64,000 nt of DNA from Dokdonella sp. (GTDB taxonomy: Bacteria > Pseudomonadota > Gammaproteobacteria > Xanthomonadales > Rhodanobacteraceae). A program made the position numbers and the translations under genes. The stretch is taken from contig JANQAE010000001.1 in the NCBI GenBank assembly GCA_024707225.1, positions 744,001 through 808,000 of the forward strand. The letters are read 5' to 3'. Under the pieces are notes generated by a model. It ran no database searches. It was given only the letters and a program-made list of their open reading frames with translations, and was not told the DNA's origin. Below are positions 39,148-51,312 of the stretch, in pieces. The stretch's first letter is position 1. Each line of letters starts with the position of its first letter.

Positions 39148-39579
39148 GTTTCAATCCACGCGCCCGAATGGGGCGCGACCGAGGCTGCCGTCCTGGGGCT
39201 GCCGCCGAACCTGCAGTTTCAATCCACGCGCCCGCATGGGGCGCGACGTGGGTGCTGTCGGCGATTCCCACCTGCAGCACGTTTCAATCCACGCGCCCGC
39301 ATGGGGCGCGACACGCCGCCTGCATCGGCGGCGTACACCACGCCGCGTTTCAATCCACGCGCCCGCATGGGGCGCGACTCGCGCGCGCGAAGCTGTTGCG
39401 CTTACGGTTCCCGGTTTCAATCCACGCGCCCGCATGGGGCGCGACGTTCCTTTCGCTGGTCGGGTTTCAACTCGAAGGAAGTTTCAATCCACGCGCCCGC
39501 ATGGGGCGCGACTCCTGGCACGTCGCCTCGCCGTCCTCGGCGATCGCGTTTCAATCCACGCGCCCGCATGGGGCGCGAC
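39148..39579 (-). CRISPR. type I-C-like CRISPR array, 7 repeats and 6 spacers
   Basis: Seven 32-bp repeats start at 39148, 39216, 39281, 39347, 39414, 39481 and 39548, with spacers of 33-36 bp. On the plus strand each repeat begins GTTTCAATCC and ends GGGGCGCGAC; the complement ends in ATTGAAAC, the form of type I-C repeats, so crRNA should be read from the minus strand. The first repeat by coordinate (39148-39179) has one change (CGAATG for CGCATG), as expected of the oldest, leader-distal repeat. The leader should therefore lie at about 39580-39750. No cas gene is present in this window, so the array is isolated here. Confidence 0.97.
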
Positions 39580-39760
39580 TGTCTCAGCATAAATGCCGGA
39601 GAGGGCTGCAAGAAGGAGCCCGTTTCCGCGAACCTGCATCACGATCGGCAAGATGGCCGGCAGAGCAGGGCGGTCGCGCGGGGGCTGCTTGGCAAATCAA
39701 CATAGTGTGACGATGCGAACCCGCCTGGGTTTCGCCGGTCGCTCGGCGTTCGCGGTACGC
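39580..39760 (-). promoter_or_regulatory. presumed CRISPR leader
   Basis: Region next to the leader-proximal repeat, by the orientation argument above. It includes the more AT-rich stretch at 39690-39711 (GCAAATCAACATAGTGTGAC), which could hold the array promoter on the minus strand. Inferred from position only. Confidence 0.4.
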
Positions 39761-39837
39761 CTGAGCCGAAGCCGAAGCCATCTGGCATGGCGTGATGGCG
39801 CAGCCGCCGATGCCCGGCATCGGCGGCTGTGGATCGG

Positions 39838-42210
<2,373 letters not shown>

Positions 42211-42400
42211 GACAGTCTCCGGAAAGCGAGGGGGAAAGGCGGGCACGGACCGCTCCGGCCCGAGATGGGCGATTTTCGGGCTTTGCGGCAGCGCGGGCAA
42301 GGGAAAACCCTGCCGCAGGCCCAATGGCGGGCTGCGACGCTGCACCGCATCGACGCGCGGACGCACCGGGTCGCCTTACGCGGCCTGCTACGCTATGCGC

Positions 42401-44772
42401 ATGTCCGCCCGGCAATACCGCTTCCGCCGCTTCCGCCTCGATCCCGCCGCCCGTGAACTGTGGAAGGACGACGAACTGATCGTCCTGCCCGGCAGTGCGC
42501 TCGATTGCCTGGTCTATCTGGTCGAGCATCGCGAGCGCGCGGTCGGCCGCGACGAGCTGATCGCGGCGGTCTGGGGCCGCGCCGACGTGGCCGACACGCT
42601 GCTCGCGCAGACCGTGCTGCGGATCCGCCGCACGCTCGGCGACAGCGGCAGCGACGGCGCGATCCGCACCGTGGCGCGCTTCGGCTACCGCTGGGTCGAG
42701 GAGACCCAGGTCGAGGACGAACCGGGCGAGCCGGCCCTGCCGCGCCCGCCCGCAGCGGTCAATGAGGTGCCGGCCGAGCCGCCTGCGCCTGTCGCAGCGC
42801 CGTCACCGCCGCCGGTGCCGGCAACGCGGCGGCGGCCCTGGCGGTGGATCGCGCTCGCGGCGGCCGCCCTGGTCATCGCATCGCTGACCGGCCTGGTGCT
42901 CTGGCTGCGCACGCCGGCCGCGTCCGCGGATGCGTCGGTCGCATCGGCCCAGGCCGATCTGCCGAGACCGGCCCTGGTGCTGCCGGCCGAGGTGCCCGAT
43001 GCGCCCGACTGGGGCTGGCTGCGGCTGGGCCTGATGGATCTGATCGGCAACCGGCTGCGCCAGGGGGCCTGCCGACCGCGCCGAGCGAGAACGTGCTCGC
43101 GCTGCTCGGTGGCCGCAGCGCCGGCGAACTGGCGGCGCTGCCGTCGGCGGCCGGCGCCTGGCGCATCGCGCCGCGCGCCGAGTACCGCGACGGCAGCTGG
43201 AAGATCACGCTGACCGCGCAGCGCGGCGAAGAGCCGCCGCAGTCGGTCGAGGCGATCTCCGAGGATGTGCTGAAGGCCGCGCGCAGCGTCGCCGACCTGC
43301 TGCTGATCCGGCTCGGCCACGTGCCGCCGCACGGCGGCGAGGCACCGCGCTCGCTCGCGCTCGAGGAGCTGATGCAGCGGACCAAGGCCGCGATCCTGAC
43401 CGATCAGTTCGATCTGGCGCGCCATCTGATCGAGCAGGCGCCGGCGGCGATGCGCGAAGAGCCCGAGGTCGAGCTGCGCCTGGCGCAGATCGACCAGGGG
43501 CGCGGACTCAATGCCGAGGCCGAGTCGCGCCTGCTGGTGCTGCTCGACCGCCTGCCGTCGGATCTGGACCCGGCGCTGCGCGGACGCATCCTGATCACGC
43601 TCGGATCGATCCAGTACCGGCGCCGCCACCTCGCCGACGCGACCAGGACCTTCGACGAGGCGATCGAGGTGCTGGAGGGCGCCGGTGATCCGATCGCGCT
43701 GGCCGGCGCCTACGGCGGACGCGCTGCGATCGCTTCGCAGGACGAGCAATACGACCGTGCCTCGGCCGATCTGGGCCGTGCGCGCGTCGAGATGGAGGCG
43801 GGCGGCGACGCGCTCGGCCTGGCCCAGGTCGACATGAATCTCGGCCTGGTCCAGATCAAGCTGTACCGGCCGGCGCAGGCCTTGCCGATGCTGCGCGGTG
43901 CCGAGGCGCGCATCGCCGCGCTCGGCGCGCGCGAGGAGCTGGCCTATGCGCGCTACGCGATGGTCGGCGCGCAGCTGCAGCTGCTCGACTATGCCGGCGC
44001 ACAGGCGACGGTCGCGCAGTTCTGGCCGCCGGAGCGCCATACCGGCAATGCGCGCCTGCGCTGGCGGCTGATGCTGACCAAGGTCTTCGTGCTGCTCGCG
44101 ACCGGCCGGCTCGGCGAGGCCGAGGCATTGCTCGCGCAGATCGAGCAGGGCGCCCGCGACGCCGACGACTATGCCGTGCACACCGGCGGCCGCGCGCTGA
44201 CCGCGATCGCGCTGGCCGCGCGCGGCCGCTACGACGAGGCCGCGCCGCTCGCCAAGGCCGCGCTGTCGCCCGAGCTGGAATACGAGCAGCCGGACCTGTA
44301 CCTGACGACCTGGGCGGTGCGCCTGCGCAGCCTGCGTCGCAGCGGCCAGGTCGAGGCCGCCAGCGCCGAGACCGTCGCGCTGCGGACCTGGGTGGAGTCG
44401 CGGCCGAATCTGTGGCGGCGCACCTATGCGACGCTGGCCGAGGCCGAGCAGGCCTGGGCGCTCAGTCAGGGCGAGGCCGCGCTGCGCGGTTTCGCCGATG
44501 CGTTCGAGCAGGCCGAACGGCTCGGCATCCCGGACGATCTGGTCGAGGTCGCCGAGCCGTACGCGCTGGCGCTGATCGAAAGCGGACAGGTCGACCGGGC
44601 CAGCACGGTCGTCGGGCGGGTCGCCGCCTGGGCCGATCACGACTTCCGGGCGGCCTGGGCACAGGCGCAGCTGTATCGCGCGCAGGCGCGCACCACGGCC
44701 TGGCAACGGGCGACCGAACATGTGCTCAAACTGGCCGGCGAGCGGGCGCTGCCGACCGTGGCGATCGACTGA
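42401..44772 (+). CDS. CadC-like winged-helix regulator with TPR sensor (frame broken)
   Basis: About 790 residues. Residues ~1-105: OmpR/CadC-type winged helix (LVYLVEHRERAVGRDELIAAVWG, RTLGDSGSDGAIRTVARFGYRW). A Pro-rich linker and one membrane helix (~150-170, WIALAAAALVIASLTGLVLWL) follow. The periplasmic part (~200-790) consists of TPR-like helical repeats. The frame breaks at the G5 run 43063-43067; one more G restores NRLRQGGLPTAPSENVLALL. It is probably a membrane-bound one-component regulator; the target genes are unknown, with the two following exported genes as candidates. Divergent from ppsA. Start could also be ATG 42395. Confidence 0.78.
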
Positions 44773-44998
44773 CCGCGGTCTGCCGCGACGCCGCCGAATC
44801 GAAAACGCATCGGCCAAGCACCTGATCCGGAAGGCGATCCGGGGCGACGGAGCCAGGATGCGCCGGTGCTGAATCGTTGCCGAACCGTTCGCGCATCGCG
44901 GCCGAATGCGCGAACGGTGACGACGCGGGAGACTGCACGAGCAGGATCCGGCGCCGCCGGCCTGTCCGGCATCCACGAATTTGAGGTGGCTCGACTCC

Positions 44999-47599
44999 AT
45001 GAAGAAGGTTCTGGCGGTACTGGTGGGTATGGCCCTGGGCACGGCGGCCCTGGCAGCGACGGGCGCGCAGGCGCCGGCCGGCAGCGGCGAGCTGCCGCTG
45101 GCCGGTGTCTACGGCGGCGCACTGGTGGACCCGGTCATCGTCGGCGACCTCGTCTACGTCGCCAGCGGACGTGTCCTCAGCGCCTGGGACTACGCCGATC
45201 CGGGCGCGCCGGTGCAGGTGTCGATCACCAGCATGACGCCGGCCAGCGGCACGATCCGCGGCCTGACGCGCTGGGGCGACTACCTCTACGCGAGCTGGCA
45301 GGCCGGCGACGACAGCGGCGGCGTGGCGGTCTACTCGCTGCGCAATCCGCAGCGGCCGGAGCTGGTCAACGAGTTCAGCGACTATGCGGCGCCCTCGTAC
45401 AAGAACCTGTGGACGCTGGCGGCCGCCAACGGCTATCTGTACCTGTTCGATGCCGAGAACGGCATCTACTACGGCGACCTGGAAGCCGATGCGCTGCATC
45501 CGAGCTTCACGCGGCTCGTGCGCACGCCGATCCCGTACGTGCGCAGCCAGGTCGACGGCGACCACATCTACATCAGCGGCACGACCAACTCGTCCACGCC
45601 GGTGCACGTCTGCGCGATGATCGACGTCGCCACGCCGTCGGCGCCGGCCTTCGTCGACGGCAACTGCGGCAACGGCGACCCGCTCGAGAACTTCCGCAGC
45701 CGCATCCAGGCCCCGCTGGCGGCCGCGTTCGGCCTCAGGTTCAGCCTGTATGACATCGGCAATCCGACCGCGGTGCAGACGCTGGGCAGCATCGAGACGC
45801 TGCCGGCGACCGACGGCTTCCTGGCCGGCAATCATGCCTACAGCCTCGGCTTCTCCGGCATCGACATCCACGACATCAGCAATCCGCTGGCGCCCAAGAC
45901 GGTCGGCTCCTCGCCGATCATGACGCTCGGCGCCGATTCGGTGACGGCGCTGCCGGACGGCGCGCTGGTGCTGACCAGCACCGACCGCTTCACGCGCCTG
46001 GACGTCAGCGCCGACCCGCTCGATCCGATCGAGGTCAGCTCGGTCACGCCGCGCGGCGGCGCGGTGCCGCGCGACATCGAGCTGGTCGACGGCAAGGCGT
46101 TCATCCTGCAGGAGAACTACGGCCTGACCAAGGTCGACCCGGTCAGCTTCGACGTCATCAACCGCTTCGACGCGAACCTGCCCGAAGCGCTGAACCAGCG
46201 CGATTTCGAGCAGTTCGCGGTCGACGGCGGGCGCGCCTATCTCGGCGCCTGGGGCTACGGCCTGATCATCGCCGACCTGACGTTCGACCGGCCGTTCGAG
46301 CTCGGTCGCATCGAGTTCCCGTACGTGTCGACGGTCGCGGCGAGCGGCGATTTCGCCTACCTCGGCACCACGACCAACGGCGGCATCCTGCAGGTCGTGG
46401 ACGTGTCGGTGCCGGCCAAGCCGGTGCTGCGCGGCAGCCTCGCGCTGCCGACGATCGACCGTCTGCAGGTGCACGGCAACTACGTCTACGCGGCCGACGA
46501 GCTCGCCGGCATCCACATCGTCGACGTCAGCAATCCCGACGAGCCGGTCGAGGTGCAGCTGTGGAACGACGGCTGCGCCGACCTCGGCGGCTACAGCGCG
46601 CGCGACATCGAGCTCAACGCTGCCGGCAGCCTCGCCGTCGTCGGCTGCCCGACCGGTCTGCACATCCTCGATCTCAGCCGCCCGGCCAGTCCGACCCGCG
46701 TCGGCGGTTATCCGGCCGAGTGGGCCGCCGCGCGCGTCGCGATCGAGGGCGACCGTGCCTGGTACGCCGATGCCAACGGCCTCAAGGCGTTCGACATCAG
46801 CACGCCGAGCGCGCCGGTCCTGGTCGGCGAGGCCAGCCTGGCCGGCTTCAGTCCGCGCCGCCTGCGTGCGATCGGCGACGGCCGCGTCGCCGCGTTCGGC
46901 ACCACGACCGGCATGCACGTCTTCGGCGAGATCGACGTGGTCGAGCCGCCGGCCGACCGCCTGTTCGCCGACGGCTTCGACGTCGCGCCGCCGGCCGGCG
47001 TGGTCAGCAACTACGACGACCTCAGCGAAGGCGGCAAGGGCACCACGTTCCAGTACAACGGCGTGACCTATCGCGAGGTCAACGAAGTGCACGGCTACTG
47101 GCCGGGTCCGGAGCACGAGCCGTTCGTGCCTGGTTCGTGGCTCAAGGGCGGCCTCGGCAACGAGTTCATCATCGAGGACTCGACCTACCTGTTCAACGAT
47201 TTCCCGAACTTCGCGAGCTCGCCGAACATGATGACGTTCGGCGCAGGCGACCTCGTGATCGCCGGCGGCAACCTCAACATCGGTCCGCTGGCCAGCGCCT
47301 GGCTCGACCTGGACGAGGTCGCCAGCGCCGCGAACGTGAAGCTGGCCTATTACGAGAACGGCCCCTGGGGCGGCATCAGCATCCACCTGGACGCCTACCG
47401 CAACGGCGTCAAGGTCGGCGGCACGCTGCTGACGATCACCAGCAACGATCCGAACGGCCGCGACAACGTCACGACCAATGCGCTCTCGCTCGGCGGCGCC
47501 GAGTTCGATTCGCTGCACCTGTACTCGCAGCTCGACGGCGAGTACACCGCGCCGCGCGTGATGATCGACGACCTGCGGCTGACGCCGGCCGCTCGCTGA
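44999..47599 (+). CDS. exported LVIVD-repeat beta-propeller protein
   Basis: An 866-residue secreted protein. The signal is KVLAVLVGMALGTAALAA. Residues ~30-640 hold LVIVD-type repeats (GLIIADLTFDRPFELGRIEF, GIHIVDVSNPDEPVEVQLW, GLHILDLSRPASPTRVGGYP) that should form one or two beta-propellers. The motif RLFADGFD follows at residues 654-661, the type of element often found near the C-terminus of exported proteins in this group. A last domain (~665-866) looks like a jelly-roll carbohydrate-binding module (LDEVASAANVKLAYYENG). Likely surface-exposed or secreted; ligand unknown. Confidence 0.75.
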   Translation: MKKVLAVLVGMALGTAALAATGAQAPAGSGELPLAGVYGGALVDPVIVGDLVYVASGRVLSAWDYADPGAPVQVSITSMTPASGTIRGLTRWGDYLYASWQAGDDSGGVAVYSLRNPQRPELVNEFSDYAAPSYKNLWTLAAANGYLYLFDAENGIYYGDLEADALHPSFTRLVRTPIPYVRSQVDGDHIYISGTTNSSTPVHVCAMIDVATPSAPAFVDGNCGNGDPLENFRSRIQAPLAAAFGLRFSLYDIGNPTAVQTLGSIETLPATDGFLAGNHAYSLGFSGIDIHDISNPLAPKTVGSSPIMTLGADSVTALPDGALVLTSTDRFTRLDVSADPLDPIEVSSVTPRGGAVPRDIELVDGKAFILQENYGLTKVDPVSFDVINRFDANLPEALNQRDFEQFAVDGGRAYLGAWGYGLIIADLTFDRPFELGRIEFPYVSTVAASGDFAYLGTTTNGGILQVVDVSVPAKPVLRGSLALPTIDRLQVHGNYVYAADELAGIHIVDVSNPDEPVEVQLWNDGCADLGGYSARDIELNAAGSLAVVGCPTGLHILDLSRPASPTRVGGYPAEWAAARVAIEGDRAWYADANGLKAFDISTPSAPVLVGEASLAGFSPRRLRAIGDGRVAAFGTTTGMHVFGEIDVVEPPADRLFADGFDVAPPAGVVSNYDDLSEGGKGTTFQYNGVTYREVNEVHGYWPGPEHEPFVPGSWLKGGLGNEFIIEDSTYLFNDFPNFASSPNMMTFGAGDLVIAGGNLNIGPLASAWLDLDEVASAANVKLAYYENGPWGGISIHLDAYRNGVKVGGTLLTITSNDPNGRDNVTTNALSLGGAEFDSLHLYSQLDGEYTAPRVMIDDLRLTPAAR

Positions 47600-47707
47600 G
47601 CCTGCGCGTCAACCGCGTGCGCCGTCTCCCCGTGACGGCGCACGCGGTACCCGGCGGTACCCGCGGCGCGGGTGCCGCCGATTCTCTCGTACAAGATGGG
47701 AGTCGCC

Positions 47708-48664
47708 ATGACCCGTACCCCGTATGGCCCGTGCAATCGCGCGGCGCTGCTGCTTGCCCTGACGGCCGCCTCGGCGCCGACCTTCGCCGAGGATCCGATC
47801 GTGATGTTCGACGGCTTCGACGGCTGCGATCCGGTCACCGCCTCGATCGGACCGGAAGGCGGCGAGCTGCGCCTGTGCGGCGCGCAGCTGACAGTGCCGG
47901 CCGGAGCCGTCGCCGCGCCGACGACGTTCGGCATCGAGCGTCTGGCGACCGCGCCGGACGCGCCGTTCGACATGGAGCCGGCCGGTCCGGCATTCCGCTT
48001 CACGCCCGGCGCACTTGCACTCGATCCTCCGGCCGTCGTGCGCATCCCGCGCGAGGATGGCCGCCGCGGCGGCCTGGCCCAGGACGTGCCGTGGGAGGGG
48101 GGCTTCGTGTTGATCGAAGCCTGTGACCAGAGCGCGGGCGGCCTGCAGCAGTATTTCGGCGAACTCGGCACGTTCGGCGCGTTCCGCTTCGTCGGGCCGC
48201 TGCCGGACTCCACGCAGGGACTGGGCGACGGCACGCTGACCGCGGTCGCCGACGGCGTCCAGACCCAGTACGACGTCGACCGGCCCGGCAACAACTACGC
48301 GATCTACCAGGACAGCCCCGGCGGCAGCCGGCAGGTTCTGGTCACCGCGATGAACGATCTGCCCAATGGCGGGTTCGAGTACCTGCGGCTGGATCTGGCG
48401 GTCAATGCCGCGACCGGCCAGGGCAGCATCATCCAGATCTCGCTGCTCGGTCCGGTCAACGGCAGCTACATCCTGGGCCTGCTCGGCCAGGCCTCGATCA
48501 GCTTCGGCGACCTCAGCGACGGCCGCATCCGTGCGCAGATCGAGGCGAATCTGGTGAACGGACCGCAGAACATCCCGTTCCAGGCGCAGATCGATGTCGG
48601 TGTCGAGCGCTACATCTTCCCGCCGTCGCTGAGCTGTCCGGAGATGCCGCCGGGCAAGCGGTAG
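47708..48664 (+). CDS. exported protein with DGFD motif
   Basis: A 318-residue exported protein (signal ALLLALTAASAPTFA). The mature N-terminus carries IVMFDGFDGCDP (residues ~31-42), the same DGFD element as in the preceding protein but at the opposite end. The next segment (SIGPEGGELRLCGAQLTVPAGAV) resembles a ZU5/Ig-like domain, and the rest is beta-rich. I do not recognise a function. ATG 47708 has GGGAG 6 bp upstream. It follows the propeller gene by 108 bp and may be co-expressed. Confidence 0.7.
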   Translation: MTRTPYGPCNRAALLLALTAASAPTFAEDPIVMFDGFDGCDPVTASIGPEGGELRLCGAQLTVPAGAVAAPTTFGIERLATAPDAPFDMEPAGPAFRFTPGALALDPPAVVRIPREDGRRGGLAQDVPWEGGFVLIEACDQSAGGLQQYFGELGTFGAFRFVGPLPDSTQGLGDGTLTAVADGVQTQYDVDRPGNNYAIYQDSPGGSRQVLVTAMNDLPNGGFEYLRLDLAVNAATGQGSIIQISLLGPVNGSYILGLLGQASISFGDLSDGRIRAQIEANLVNGPQNIPFQAQIDVGVERYIFPPSLSCPEMPPGKR

Positions 48665-48793
48665 GCCACGGACGCAGGTTCCGCGCGCCCCGTCGCGGCC
48701 GGCGGCGAGGCGTGCATCGCGCTGTGCGTTCGTCCGGGGACGCACGGGCGCGCCCGATTGCATAGACTGTGCGCGTCGACTCCGGGAGACCCC

Positions 48794-49609
48794 ATGCGCC
48801 GCACCGTATTCTTCGTGTCCGACGGCACCGGCATCACCGCCGAAACGATCGGACACAGCGTGCTGACCCAGTTCGAGAACGTCCAGTTCGATACCTACCG
48901 GCTGCCGTTCGTCGATGATCCCGACAAGGCCAGGCTGGCCGCCGATCGCATCAATCGCGCCTACGCGACCAGCGGCCTGCGGCCGATCGTCGTCAACACC
49001 GTGATCGATCCGGTCCTGAGTGCGCTGATCGGCGAAAGCGGCGCGCTGATGCTCGACGTGTTCGCGCCGTTCATCGGACCGCTCGAACAGGAGCTCGGCA
49101 CGCCGCGCTCGCCGCGCGTCAACCGCGCACACGGCCTGACCGACTTCGCCGAGTACGAGGCGCGCATCAACGCGACCAACTACGCGCTGACCCACGACGA
49201 CGGCATCGACGTCAAGTACGACGACGCCGAGGTGATCCTGGTCGGCGTCTCGCGTGTCGGCAAGACGCCGACCTGCCTGTACATGGCGCTGCACTACGGC
49301 GTGAAGGCCGCCAACTATCCGCTGACCGAGGAGGATCTGGAGAAGATCGAGCTGCCGCTGCGGCTGCGTCCGTTCCGCGACCGGCTCTACGGTCTGACGA
49401 TCGACGCGGCGCGGCTGGCGCAGGTGCGCGAGGCGCGGCGGCCGGGCAGCCGCTACGCCAAGCTCGAGCAGTGCCGCCGCGAGCTCGATCTGGCCGACAA
49501 GCTGTTCCGGCGCGAAGGCCTGCGGGTGCAGAACACGACCGCGACCTCGATCGAGGAGATGGCCAGCAAGATCCTCTCGCAGCTCGGCATCGAGAAGCAT
49601 CTGTTCTGA
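48794..49609 (+). CDS. ppsR: PEP synthase regulatory protein (kinase/pyrophosphorylase)
   Basis: A 271-residue DUF299 enzyme that inactivates PpsA by ADP-dependent phosphorylation and reactivates it by Pi-dependent dephosphorylation. [19 protein letters not shown] and the P-loop [16 protein letters not shown] are diagnostic. In many relatives it is adjacent to and divergent from ppsA; here three genes (6.6 kb) lie between. GGGAG precedes ATG 48794. Confidence 0.95.
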   Translation: MRRTVFFVSDGTGITAETIGHSVLTQFENVQFDTYRLPFVDDPDKARLAADRINRAYATSGLRPIVVNTVIDPVLSALIGESGALMLDVFAPFIGPLEQELGTPRSPRVNRAHGLTDFAEYEARINATNYALTHDDGIDVKYDDAEVILVGVSRVGKTPTCLYMALHYGVKAANYPLTEEDLEKIELPLRLRPFRDRLYGLTIDAARLAQVREARRPGSRYAKLEQCRRELDLADKLFRREGLRVQNTTATSIEEMASKILSQLGIEKHLF

Positions 49610-49705
49610 CGCGGACCGCCGCCGCGAGACGGGCCGTCATTGTACGCGGGATCGGCGTGTCGAAGCAGACTGCCCATCGCCCGGCGCGGCCACTATGATC
49701 GGCCG

Positions 49706-50176
49706 ATGTCAGCTGTACTCGAATCGATCGAATCGGTCCTGCCCAGCCGTTTCGCGTATCTGATGGGCCTGTACGGTGAGAACTACCACCGGCTGGTGCG
49801 GCTGTTCGCGCCGCAGCGGCTGGCGGAGGGCACCTATGCCTCCAGCGTCGACGACGGCCTGGACGTGCGGCTCGACGTGCTCGAGCGGCATCGCTACACG
49901 CTGGACCTGCGCCTGACCTACTGCTTCGTCGACGATCACACCGGCGAACTGTCGCCGTCGGCGCATCTGCGCCTGTATGCCGACGCGCACGTGGCCGAGG
50001 TCCTGCACTGCCATACCGATCGCCGGCTCAACCGCATCCTGGGACCGCTGCCGCCGGCGCGCAGCGAGTTCCAGCAGCGCCTGCGCATGAGCTCGTTCCT
50101 GAACCGCTGGCTGGAGTATCTGGCCGAGCAGGGCCACTCGATCGGCACGCTCGAGCCGGTGACCGCGCCGGCCTGA
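49706..50176 (+). CDS. DUF1249 protein (YqiB-like)
   Basis: A 156-residue cytosolic protein of the DUF1249 family (E. coli YqiB). It has the conserved FAYLMGLYGENYHRLVRLF near the start, RHRYTLDLRLTYCF, ARLRLYADAHVAEVL-like (here AHLRLYADAHVAEVL) and LNRWLEYLAEQGH at the end. The function is unknown; E. coli YqiB lies next to nudF and cpdA. It is convergent with the heptosyltransferase gene. Confidence 0.82.
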   Translation: MSAVLESIESVLPSRFAYLMGLYGENYHRLVRLFAPQRLAEGTYASSVDDGLDVRLDVLERHRYTLDLRLTYCFVDDHTGELSPSAHLRLYADAHVAEVLHCHTDRRLNRILGPLPPARSEFQQRLRMSSFLNRWLEYLAEQGHSIGTLEPVTAPA

Positions 50177-50184
50177 GCGATCGC

Positions 50185-51249
50185 TCAGCGCGCGAGGGCG
50201 TTCGCGGCGTAGGCGTCGAGCCGCTCGATCACGTCGTCCACGCCGATCAGGTCCATCACGCCCGGATGCTCGAGCTTGGTGCCCCACGGCAGATCGGCGG
50301 CCGCGCGGCCGCGGAAGCGACGGGCGGCCGCGTCGTAGCGGTCCACGCACCAGCGCCGGTCCGAGTACGGACCGGAGCGGTTCGGATTGCTCGCGGCGTG
50401 CAGGCCGAGCACGGCCGTGCCGACCGCATTGGCCATGTGCATCGGGCCCGAATCGGGCGCCAGCACCAGGTCGGCGCGTTCGAGCAGCGCCAGCAGCTGC
50501 TTGAGCGTGTCCTTGCCGATCAGATCGATCGGGCGGGTCCGCATCGCCGCCAGGATCGCGTCGCCGAAACCGCGTTCGTAGTCGCTGGGACCGCCGCACA
50601 GCACGACGCGCCAGCCCAGCGTCGTCGCGGCGTGGTCCATCGCCGCCGCGTAGCGCTCGGGCCGCCAGTTGCGCACGCGATGGCTCGAGCACGGACTGAC
50701 CAGCAGGGTCGGCGCATGGCCGGGCAGGTGGCGCGCTGCGAACTCGCGCGCCTCGTCCGGGATCGGCAGATCCCAGCGCACCTCGGTCTGGCGCAGGCCG
50801 AGCGGTTCGAGGAAGCTCGCCATCGCATCGAGCACGTGCTCGCCGCTGCGCGCGGCGATGCGCCGGTTGACGGTCAGGCCGTGCAGATCCTTGGCGCGCG
50901 CGCGGTCATAGCCGATGCGCAGCGGCGCGCGTACGAGCAGGCTCAGCAGGTTCGCGCGCAGCGCGACCTGCAGGTGCAGCAGCGCATCGAAACGGCGGCC
51001 GGCGAGGGCCTCGCGCACCGCACGGAAACCGGCCAGGCCGGCGCCCTTGTCGAACGTGACGAACTGGACTCCGCCAAGATCGCCGACCAGACGCCGCTCG
51101 AGCTTGCCGATCAGCCAGGTCAGTGCGGTGTCCGGCCAGTGCCGCTGCAGCGTGCGCACCAGCGGCACCACATGGGTCACGTCGCCGATCGCCGAGGTGC
51201 GCAGGATGCAGAGCGAGGCGGGCGGTGCGGCCGGTGACACCTGGGACAT
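50185..51249 (-). CDS. glycosyltransferase family 9 (heptosyltransferase-like)
   Basis: A 354-residue GT9 protein: RTSAIGDVTHVVPLVRTLQ (nucleotide-sugar and acceptor-binding N-terminal motif), SPCSSHRVRNWRPERYA, VLCGGPSDYERGFGDAI and LVLAPDSGPMHMANAVG. GT9 enzymes add heptose or similar sugars to the LPS inner core. The Kdo kinase gene kdkA lies divergently next to it, fitting LPS core assembly. The exact acceptor cannot be read from sequence. Confidence 0.9.
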   Translation of the reverse strand: MSQVSPAAPPASLCILRTSAIGDVTHVVPLVRTLQRHWPDTALTWLIGKLERRLVGDLGGVQFVTFDKGAGLAGFRAVREALAGRRFDALLHLQVALRANLLSLLVRAPLRIGYDRARAKDLHGLTVNRRIAARSGEHVLDAMASFLEPLGLRQTEVRWDLPIPDEAREFAARHLPGHAPTLLVSPCSSHRVRNWRPERYAAAMDHAATTLGWRVVLCGGPSDYERGFGDAILAAMRTRPIDLIGKDTLKQLLALLERADLVLAPDSGPMHMANAVGTAVLGLHAASNPNRSGPYSDRRWCVDRYDAAARRFRGRAAADLPWGTKLEHPGVMDLIGVDDVIERLDAYAANALAR

Positions 51250-51312
51250 GCGCTAGACTGGGGAATGCGAGACGTTGACGGACCGCGCGAGCGCCCGCAC
51301 CTTGGCAGAGCC

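Noticed and set aside
39580-39837. Possible small cas gene or remnant next to the CRISPR array
   Set aside because: No open frame here resembles Cas1, Cas2, Cas4 or any Cas protein; the space fits a leader.
44726-47518. 930-codon minus-strand open frame
   Set aside because: Antisense to the LVIVD-propeller gene, which has a signal peptide and repeats.
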